54,601 nucleotides of DNA from Flavobacteriales bacterium (lineage in GTDB: Bacteria > Bacteroidota > Bacteroidia > Flavobacteriales_F > PHOS-HE28), in NCBI GenBank assembly GCA_020847755.1, contig JADLBK010000077.1, forward strand, positions 1 to 54,601, in the 5' to 3' direction. The notes beneath the pieces were generated by a model that was not told the origin of the DNA, searched no databases, and saw nothing but the letters and a program-made list of their open reading frames with translations. A program made the position numbers and the translations under genes. Every line of letters starts with the position of its first letter. The first letter of the stretch is position 1. Positions 49,499-54,601 of this stretch are shown here, in pieces.

Positions 49499-49592
49499 GA
49501 ACAGGACGGAAGCCACCGGCGAGAAGGAACAAGGATCATGTACGAAGAGGGAGGAGCAAGGAAGCCAACGGCCGGAAGCACGATGCGGGCAA

Positions 49593-49648
49593 CTTGAGGC
49601 TTGAGGCTGGAAGCCGGGGGCTTTCGGCTGGAGGCTTGCGGCTGGAGT
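49593..49648. repeat. Heptanucleotide tandem repeat, consensus CTTGAGG/CTGGAGG
   Basis: Eight consecutive 7-base units in strict register: CTTGAGG twice, then CTGGAAG, CCGGGGG, CTTTCGG, CTGGAGG, CTTGCGG and CTGGAGT. It lies in the 179-bp gap between the convergent hydrolase and MORN-like genes, followed by a run of nine C (49662-49670). No open reading frame is implied. Confidence 0.75.
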
Positions 49649-49677
49649 CCGGTGCCTTTGGCCCCCCCCCGATCTCT

Positions 49678-50190
49678 TCACTTCTCCGCGCTTACCCCAT
49701 CCACAACCGCGGCCCGGCTGGCCCACCCGTGGGCTTCGAGCACCGCTTCCGGTTCGGTGACGCCATAGCAGCGCTCGGCCAGGGCCCGGCCCGCCGCGTC
49801 GTACCGCAGCCACACGCCGTGCTTGCGACCATCCACATAGGTGCCGCTGCTCTCGAGGCGACCGTTGGGGTGGTGGAAGGCGAAGGCGCCATGGGCCACC
49901 TGCAGGCCGGCATCGCGGTAGGTGCCGGTCATCCGCAGGCTTCCGGTGGGTCCGGTGATGCGTACGGCATACCCGTCGTTCGTGGGGCTCACCACCCGCA
50001 GGTGATCACCGGTGGGCGAGGGGCGCAGGGCGACGTCCACGCGCTCGTAGCGCACCTTGTCCACCGTGAGGGCGGCGGTGCCGCTGGCCTGCATGCGGCT
50101 CAACTGTTCACGGTCGGCGGGCACGGTGCTCAGTTGGGCGTGGGCGAAGGAGGAGAGGAGGATGGCGATGGGGAGGAGCGTGCGGGTCAT
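49678..50190 (-). CDS. Exported MORN/YwqK-like repeat protein
   Basis: A 170-residue protein with a signal peptide (MTRTLLPIAILLSSFAHAQ). After an ~60-residue lead region come MORN-type strands: LRMTGTYRDAGLQVAHGAFAFHHPNGRLESSGTYVDGRKHGVWLRYDAAGRALAE is cut here by layout into two or three G-x-W/Y-x-x-Y-x-x-G units, the pattern of 'toxin-antitoxin YwqK' proteins in Bacteroidota. The role is unknown. The ATG at 50190 gives the signal peptide and lies 21 bases after a -7-like element. It converges with the secreted hydrolase. Confidence 0.82.
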   Translation of the reverse strand: MTRTLLPIAILLSSFAHAQLSTVPADREQLSRMQASGTAALTVDKVRYERVDVALRPSPTGDHLRVVSPTNDGYAVRITGPTGSLRMTGTYRDAGLQVAHGAFAFHHPNGRLESSGTYVDGRKHGVWLRYDAAGRALAERCYGVTEPEAVLEAHGWASRAAVVDGVSAEK

Positions 50191-50211
50191 GGGGGTCGGT
50201 TGTTGATGGGG

Positions 50212-50219
50212 CAAAACTG
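50212..50219 (-). promoter_or_regulatory. -7-like element CAGTTTTG of the MORN-like gene
   Basis: One mismatch; 21 bases before ATG 50190. Confidence 0.5.
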
Positions 50220-50338
50220 GTCCGCCCGGCCACGGCCCGCATCCGGCCCCGAGCAGGTGGCGGCCCCGATCGAGCAGGTGGTGGGGTCGCATGTTGCTCC
50301 TCAGGGAAGTGCACGGTCAGCCCAGCCTTCGCAGCCCC

Positions 50339-50346
50339 TACCTTGT
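50339..50346 (+). promoter_or_regulatory. -7-like element TACCTTGT of the YidB-like gene
   Basis: One mismatch; 4 bases before ATG 50351. Confidence 0.55.
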
Positions 50347-50350
50347 TCCC

Positions 50351-50788
50351 ATGCTCGACCAACTTCTTTCCACCCTGCAGGGCCAGGTGGCCCCGCAGCT
50401 TGTGCAACAGCTCGGCCTCAACGAGGACCAGGCCAAGGGATCCGTCGCCGCCGCGGGCGACAGCGTGAAACAGGTGCTGGGCGGGGGCGACGGCGTCGGA
50501 CTGGACGACGTAATGAACCTCTTCAGCAACGCGCCGAACAGCGCCGGGGCGAACGGCATCCTGGACAACATCGGCAAGGTCTTCAACCAGAAGCTCACCG
50601 GCGAAGTGGGCCTCGACGGCCAGCAGGCCGGCGGGGTGATGGCCCTGGTGCTGCCGCTGCTCACCCAACTGCTCAGCGACAAGATCGGCGGCAACGCCGG
50701 CAACCTGCAGGGGCTGCTGGGCGAGCTGGGCAAGGGCGGCGACCTGGCCGGCATGGCCAAGGGCCTGCTGGGCGGCCTGTTCAAGTAA
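50351..50788 (+). CDS. DUF937/YidB-like small helical protein
   Basis: A 145-residue protein without a signal peptide. It is rich in Leu, Gly and Gln: an N-terminal helix pair (LDQLLSTLQGQVAPQLVQQLGLNEDQAKG), a Gly-Asn-rich middle (DVMNLFSNAPNSAGANGILDNIG), and LLTQLLSDKIGGNAGNLQGLLGELG with a GLLGGLFK end. This fits the DUF937/YidB group of unknown function. The ATG lies directly after the -7 element; a 20-codon longer frame is therefore rejected. Confidence 0.83.
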   Translation: MLDQLLSTLQGQVAPQLVQQLGLNEDQAKGSVAAAGDSVKQVLGGGDGVGLDDVMNLFSNAPNSAGANGILDNIGKVFNQKLTGEVGLDGQQAGGVMALVLPLLTQLLSDKIGGNAGNLQGLLGELGKGGDLAGMAKGLLGGLFK

Positions 50789-50805
50789 GGGGCGCGGCGC
50801 GCCTG

Positions 50806-50813
50806 TACTTTCG
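50806..50813 (+). promoter_or_regulatory. -7 element TACTTTCG of the HerA-like gene
   Basis: One mismatch; 5 bases before ATG 50819. Confidence 0.6.
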
Positions 50814-50818
50814 TCGCC

Positions 50819-52363
50819 ATGCGAACGACCGAGGAGTTCACCCAGGCGATGCAGGCGGGCTACGCCGTGCAGGGCGGTTCCATCGTGCTGGGCGCGCCGC
50901 TGCACCAGGGCACCTGCGTGGCGGCCGCTCCCGTGCGTGTGCCCCTGCGCACCATGAACCGCCACGGACTGATCGCCGGCGCCACCGGCACGGGCAAGAC
51001 CAAGAGCCTGCAGACGCTGGCCGAGCAGCTCAGCCTGCACGGGGTGCCCAGCCTGCTGATGGACATCAAGGGCGACCTGAGCGGCATCGCCGCGCCGGGT
51101 TTGGCCAACGACAAGATCACTACGCGCCACCAGCAGCTCGGGTTCCCCTACGAACCCGCGACCCTGCCGGTGGAGCTGCTGAGCCTCAGTGGCGAGAAGG
51201 GCGCCCGGCTGCGCGCCACCATCAGCGAGTTCGGACCGGTGCTGCTGGGCCGCATCCTGGAGCTCAACGACACCCAGCAGAGCGTGCTGGCCCTGGTGTT
51301 CAAGTACTGCGACGACAACGGGCTGCCGTTGCTCGACCTGAAGGACCTGCGTCGCGTGCTGCAATTCACCACCCAGGAGGGCAAGGCCGAGGTGCAGAAG
51401 CAGTACGGCGCGGTGAGCCCCGCCACGGTGAACACCATCCTGCGCAAGCTGATCGAAGTGGAACAGCAGGGCGCGGACCGCTTCTTCGGCGAGCGAAGCT
51501 TCGATGTCAACGACCTGCTGGCGCAACGCGACGGCAAGGGCGTGGTGCACATCGTGCGCCTCACCGACATCCAGGACAAGCCGCGGCTCTTCAGCACCTT
51601 CATGCTCTGCCTGCTGGCGGAAGTGTACGCCACCTTCCCCGAGGTGGGCGACCCGGAGAAGCCGAAGCTCTGCCTCTTCATCGACGAGGCCCACCTGATC
51701 TTCAGCACGGCCACCAAGCCCCTGCTGGAGCAGATCGAGACCATCATCAAGCTGATCCGGAGCAAGGGGGTGGGGGTGTACTTCTGCACACAGGACCCCA
51801 CGGACGTGCCCGAAGCGGTGCTGGGACAGCTGGGCCTGAAGGTCCAGCACGCGCTGCGCGCCTTCACCGCCAAGGACCGCACGGCCATTCGGCGCACGGC
51901 GGAGAACTACCCCCTCACCGACTTCTATGATACGGAGACCCTGCTGACCACACTGGGCATCGGCGAGGCACTGGTGACGGCGCTGAGCGAGAAGGGCACG
52001 CCGACCCCGCTGGCCCACACGCTGATGCGGGCGCCCGCCACCCGCATGGACGTGCTGAGCCCACTGGAGCTGGATGGCCTCGTGGCCCGTAGTGCACTGG
52101 CGGCCAAGTACAACGAGGTGATCGACCGCGACAGCGCCTTCGAGCTGCTGGAGAAGCGCCTGAACGGGGAGGAGGGCGAGGCGAAGACCGAGCGGGCCGA
52201 GAGGCGGGGGAGCGACACGGAGCCCAAGCCGGCCAAGCCCGAGCGGTCGCTGGTGGACGACCTGAGCCGCAACACCATGGTGCGACAGGTGGGCAACACG
52301 CTGGTGCGCGAACTCACCCGCGGTCTCCTGGGCGTGCTGGGCGTGCGCCCGCGGCGCCGCTGA
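50819..52363 (+). CDS. DUF853 / HerA-like ATPase
   Basis: A 514-residue protein. The Walker A GLIAGATGTGKTKSLQ (~50-65), Walker B-like CLFIDEAHLIF (~285) and the sensor region GVGVYFCTQDPTDVP (~320) define the HerA/VirD4-like ATPase superfamily; length and layout match DUF853 (COG0433-like). Members are annotated as putative DNA helicases or translocases. A charged linker (~445-470) precedes a short C-terminal helix with a basic end. The cellular role is unproven. It is single-gene, with no NurA nuclease beside it. Confidence 0.92.
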   Translation: MRTTEEFTQAMQAGYAVQGGSIVLGAPLHQGTCVAAAPVRVPLRTMNRHGLIAGATGTGKTKSLQTLAEQLSLHGVPSLLMDIKGDLSGIAAPGLANDKITTRHQQLGFPYEPATLPVELLSLSGEKGARLRATISEFGPVLLGRILELNDTQQSVLALVFKYCDDNGLPLLDLKDLRRVLQFTTQEGKAEVQKQYGAVSPATVNTILRKLIEVEQQGADRFFGERSFDVNDLLAQRDGKGVVHIVRLTDIQDKPRLFSTFMLCLLAEVYATFPEVGDPEKPKLCLFIDEAHLIFSTATKPLLEQIETIIKLIRSKGVGVYFCTQDPTDVPEAVLGQLGLKVQHALRAFTAKDRTAIRRTAENYPLTDFYDTETLLTTLGIGEALVTALSEKGTPTPLAHTLMRAPATRMDVLSPLELDGLVARSALAAKYNEVIDRDSAFELLEKRLNGEEGEAKTERAERRGSDTEPKPAKPERSLVDDLSRNTMVRQVGNTLVRELTRGLLGVLGVRPRRR

Positions 52364-52378
52364 CCACCCGGAGAACGA

Positions 52379-52407
52379 AAGGCCACCGCCGAAGCAGTGG
52401 CCCTTCC
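52379..52407. terminator. Possible bidirectional terminator
   Basis: GGCCAC and GTGGCC pair around a loop with an inner GC/GC step, flanked by AAA and CCCTT. It lies between convergent stops. The stem is short. Confidence 0.45.
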
Positions 52408-52424
52408 CGCACGGGTGAGGGGGA

Positions 52425-53105
52425 TCAGCTCCGGCGGTTCATGAAGATGGACACGTAATAGAGCAGCGTCGCCAGCGAGCCGATGGCGGCCACCACGTAC
52501 GTGCGGGCGGCCCACTTCAGGGCGTCGGCGCTCATGGCGTACTCGCCGGCGGTGACGATGCCGTTGCGCTTGATCCAGGCCAGGGCCCGGTTGCTGGCGT
52601 CGTACTCCACCGGCAGGGTGATGAAGGCGAACAGCGTGGTCATGGCGAACAGGATGATGCCAAAGAGCAGCAGTTGCGGGAAACTGTTGATCAGCAGGAT
52701 GCCGCCGAGGATCACCCATTGCATGAAGCTGCTGGTCACCTGCACCACGGGCACCAGCTTGCTGCGCATGGTGAGCCAGCGGTAGGCGGTGGCGTGCTGC
52801 ACGGCGTGCCCGCACTCGTGGGCGGCCACCGCCGCAGCGGCGGCGTTGCGGGCATGGTAGACGGCCTCGCTGAGGTTCACGGTGCGGTTGGCGGGGTTGT
52901 AGTGGTCGGTGAGCTGGCCGGGCACGCTCACCACCTTCACATTGCCGATGCCATGGTCGTGCAGCATCTGCTGCGCGATCTCCGCCCCGCTCATGCCGTT
53001 GGCCAGCGGGGTGGCGCTGTACTTCTGGAATCGGCTCTTCAGCTGGTGGCTCACCAGCATGCTCACGAGCATCACCACGATGCCGATGACATAGGCTCCC
53101 ATCAT
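52425..53105 (-). CDS. YugP-type zinc metallopeptidase, membrane-bound
   Basis: A 226-residue protein of PF04298. An N-terminal helix (AYVIGIVVMLVSMLVS) is followed by a soluble part with NRTVNLSEAVYH and the zinc motif AAHECGHAVQHATAY (~93-107), then helices (WVILGGILLINSF, LLLFGIILFAMTTLFAFITLPVEYDASNRAL) and AARTYVVAAIGSLATLL. It is a predicted inner-membrane peptidase whose substrate is unknown. ATG 53105 or 53102 can serve as start. Confidence 0.94.
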   Translation of the reverse strand: MMGAYVIGIVVMLVSMLVSHQLKSRFQKYSATPLANGMSGAEIAQQMLHDHGIGNVKVVSVPGQLTDHYNPANRTVNLSEAVYHARNAAAAAVAAHECGHAVQHATAYRWLTMRSKLVPVVQVTSSFMQWVILGGILLINSFPQLLLFGIILFAMTTLFAFITLPVEYDASNRALAWIKRNGIVTAGEYAMSADALKWAARTYVVAAIGSLATLLYYVSIFMNRRS

Positions 53106-53207
53106 GGGTCGTTCAGGTTTTGGGGGGCTCTCCGCAATTCAGGGTCCGTTCGGTGAACACGGCCTGCAGCGGGTCGGTTCGTCAGGCGCGTCGGCAAAGT
53201 TGGCAGG

Positions 53208-53771
53208 TCACTCACCCTCCGCTTCGGCCGCTTTGATCTGCTGGTCCAGGATCTCGTCCATCACCTTCAGTTCCTGCTCGCTCACCTTGGCGTTGGTGCG
53301 GGCCTGCTTTTTCATGAAGCGGAACATGGCCGCCTTGCGGATCTCGTAGGCCACATGCACCGTGTAGGCCTGGGTCTCGGGGTTGTGATAGGTTTCTTCG
53401 CCGATCTTGCGCAGGTCGGCCAATTCGGTGCTCATCACCTCGCGCACCAAGGTCTGGAACTTGTCGGCCACGTCGGCGGCGCCGGAGTTCTCGGTCTGGC
53501 CCAGGTACTGGTCCGTCACCGCCCGGATGTTGGTGCCCACCTGGGAGGCGAGCTGGTTCTTGGCCTCGAGGTCGGCCTTGCTGCGGGCGATGTTCTGCTT
53601 GGCGCTGACGCCCTGACCCGTGCCGCGGAAGAAGCGGTTGTTGCTTTCGTAGGCGCTGCCGCTGAAGGGTTGCTTCACCTTGGTGCCGGCCGGCGAACCG
53701 CCCTTGCTGCAGGCGGTGAACAGGGCCAGGGCGGCGAGCGAAAGCAATGGGAGGCGGATCGCGTGGAGCAT
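53208..53771 (-). CDS. Lipoprotein with LPP20-like features
   Basis: A 187-residue protein. The signal ends LALFTACSKGG, a clear lipobox with Cys21 as the lipidated residue. The mature part has GVSAKQNIARSKADLEAKNQLASQVGTNIRAVTDQYL, a pattern shared with LPP20/LpoB-type lipoproteins, and a C-terminal coiled segment (FRFMKKQARTNAKVSEQELKVMDEILDQQIKAAEAEGE). It probably sits in the outer membrane. Family placement is tentative. The start at 53771 comes 21 bases after a -7-like element. Confidence 0.85.
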   Translation of the reverse strand: MLHAIRLPLLSLAALALFTACSKGGSPAGTKVKQPFSGSAYESNNRFFRGTGQGVSAKQNIARSKADLEAKNQLASQVGTNIRAVTDQYLGQTENSGAADVADKFQTLVREVMSTELADLRKIGEETYHNPETQAYTVHVAYEIRKAAMFRFMKKQARTNAKVSEQELKVMDEILDQQIKAAEAEGE

Positions 53772-53792
53772 GGGAGCGGGGTGTGGGCCGAG

Positions 53793-53800
53793 CAAAGAAA
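53793..53800 (-). promoter_or_regulatory. -7-like element TTTCTTTG of the lipoprotein gene
   Basis: One mismatch; 21 bases before ATG 53771, divergent from the element at 53852. Confidence 0.5.
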
Positions 53801-53851
53801 AGAACGTGCCAACCGTCCGACACACAGCCGCCTCCATTCGCCGGCAAGCCG

Positions 53852-53859
53852 CATCTTTG
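53852..53859 (+). promoter_or_regulatory. -7-like element CATCTTTG of the SRPBCC gene
   Basis: One mismatch; 21 bases before ATG 53881. Confidence 0.55.
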
Positions 53860-53880
53860 GATACCAAAACCCATGCGGCC

Positions 53881-54601
53881 ATGCGCGCCCTGAAGACCAT
53901 CCTCATCATCCTGCTGGCCTTGGCGGGCCTGTTCATCATCCTGGGCCTCATGGGCCCGAAGACCTTCCGCGTGGAGCGCAGTGCGGTGATCGCCGCCCCG
54001 TCCGAGGTGGTGTTCAACCGCGTGGGCAAGCTGTCCGAGATGAAGAACTGGGGCCCCTGGCAGGAGATGGACAAGGACCAGGTGCAAAGCATCGAGGGCA
54101 CCGACGGCACGGTGGGCGCCGTGTGGAAGTGGGAGGGCGATACGGTGGGCAAGGGCATGCAGGAGATCGTGGCCATCGAGCCCAACAAGAGCGTGCGCAC
54201 CAAGCTCACCTTCCTGGAACCGATGGAGGCCGTGAACGAGGGCACCTACGACCTGGAGGCCATGGGCGACAGCACCCGCATCACGTGGGGCGTGCAGGGC
54301 GAGAACGGCTTCGTGGGCCGCGTGATGGGCGTGTTCATGGACATGGACAAGATGCTCGGACCCGACTTTGAGAAGGGGCTGAACAACCTGAAAGGCCTGG
54401 CGGAGTCCGACGCCAGGGCCATCGCCGAACAGAAGGCCCGGATGGTGGACGGCTTCGAGGTGAACGTGGCGGAGCGGCCGGCCATGTGGTACCTCGGCGA
54501 GCGCAAACGCGTGAAGTGGAGCACCATGGAGGCCTTCTTCGGAAGCACCTTCGGCAAGGCCATGGGCATCATGCAGGCGGCGGGTGTGGAGCCCGCCGGT
54601 G
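53881..54601 (+). CDS. SRPBCC-GyrI domain protein (partial, cut by window end)
   Basis: The frame is open to the last base, giving 240 residues without a stop. A membrane helix (ILIILLALAGLFIILGLMG) is followed by an SRPBCC lipid-binding fold (~28-165; ERSAVIAAPSEVVFNRVGKLSEMKNWGPW, GDSTRITWGVQGENGFVG). The start of a GyrI-like effector-binding domain comes next (~190 on; FEVNVAERPAMWYLGERKRV). This two-domain order is common in Bacteroidota. The function is unknown. The C-terminus lies outside the window. Confidence 0.88.
   Translation, partial: MRALKTILIILLALAGLFIILGLMGPKTFRVERSAVIAAPSEVVFNRVGKLSEMKNWGPWQEMDKDQVQSIEGTDGTVGAVWKWEGDTVGKGMQEIVAIEPNKSVRTKLTFLEPMEAVNEGTYDLEAMGDSTRITWGVQGENGFVGRVMGVFMDMDKMLGPDFEKGLNNLKGLAESDARAIAEQKARMVDGFEVNVAERPAMWYLGERKRVKWSTMEAFFGSTFGKAMGIMQAAGVEPAG

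Noticed and set aside
49499-49677. CRISPR array suspected from the short repeats
   Set aside because: Units are 7 bases in direct tandem without spacers, and no cas gene is present in the window.

Overview
The window is GC-rich (well above 60% by eye), gene-dense chromosomal DNA, most likely from a high-GC member of the Bacteroidota, probably order Flavobacteriales. The grounds are a T9SS type A-like sorting tail on the secreted hydrolase at 48281-49498, OmpA/TSP3, SirB1 and SRPBCC-GyrI proteins typical of the phylum, and above all the promoters. About thirty genes carry the Bacteroidota -7 element TAnnTTTG (or close variants) just before the start codon, and Shine-Dalgarno sequences are not evident. 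The assignment is by signature; no rRNA gene is present. I see no insertion sequence, integrase, phage gene or CRISPR array.

Layout. 0-3.3 kb: a DNA repair pair (MBL-fold exonuclease plus ATP-dependent ligase), divergent from a zinc-ribbon protein, then a 41-residue membrane protein. 3.6-7.2 kb: a small orphan gene, tRNA-Pro(CGG), an OmpR/PhoB-type response regulator with three 11-bp-phased repeats upstream, tRNA-Gly(CCC), an orphan cytosine-C5 DNA methyltransferase and a lipoprotein MsrA. 7.2-9.4 kb: an exported stand-alone module followed by an OmpA protein carrying the same module. 9.5-17.7 kb: DUF983, a predicted lipoprotein methyltransferase, MarR/nitroreductase, PhoD phosphatase, fatty-acid hydroxylase, DEAD-box helicase with a long leader, and a NfeD/SPFH pair.

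17.7-30.1 kb is a surface polysaccharide locus, all on the + strand: two flippases (the first with a glycosyltransferase-like C-terminal extension), two GT2 enzymes, a fused glutaminase/N-acetyl-sugar amidotransferase, a GT-C-like membrane pair that may be one split gene, a Wzy/WaaL-type polymerase or ligase, a DegT aminotransferase and an initiating phosphoglycosyl transferase. A CapD/PglF-type sugar dehydratase (33.6-35.5 kb) and a GT4 enzyme (35.5-36.7 kb) lie beyond a block of housekeeping genes. Together they suggest an amino- or acetamidino-sugar-containing glycan made by a Wzx/Wzy-type route; the pathway is inferred from families, and a sugar acetyltransferase and chain-length regulator are not visible here.

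30-54.6 kb: SirB1 protein, a four-gene operon (unknown, thioesterase, DUF4197, nucleoside phosphorylase), the GT4-gcvT-comB-phospholipase C-like chain with overlapping genes, an M28 peptidase, a strongly Trp/Gly-rich exported protein, an outer-membrane barrel, SOUL protein, HI0933-type flavoprotein, TPR protein, secreted hydrolase, a heptanucleotide tandem repeat, HerA-like ATPase, YugP-type metallopeptidase, a lipoprotein and a partial SRPBCC-GyrI gene running off the right edge.
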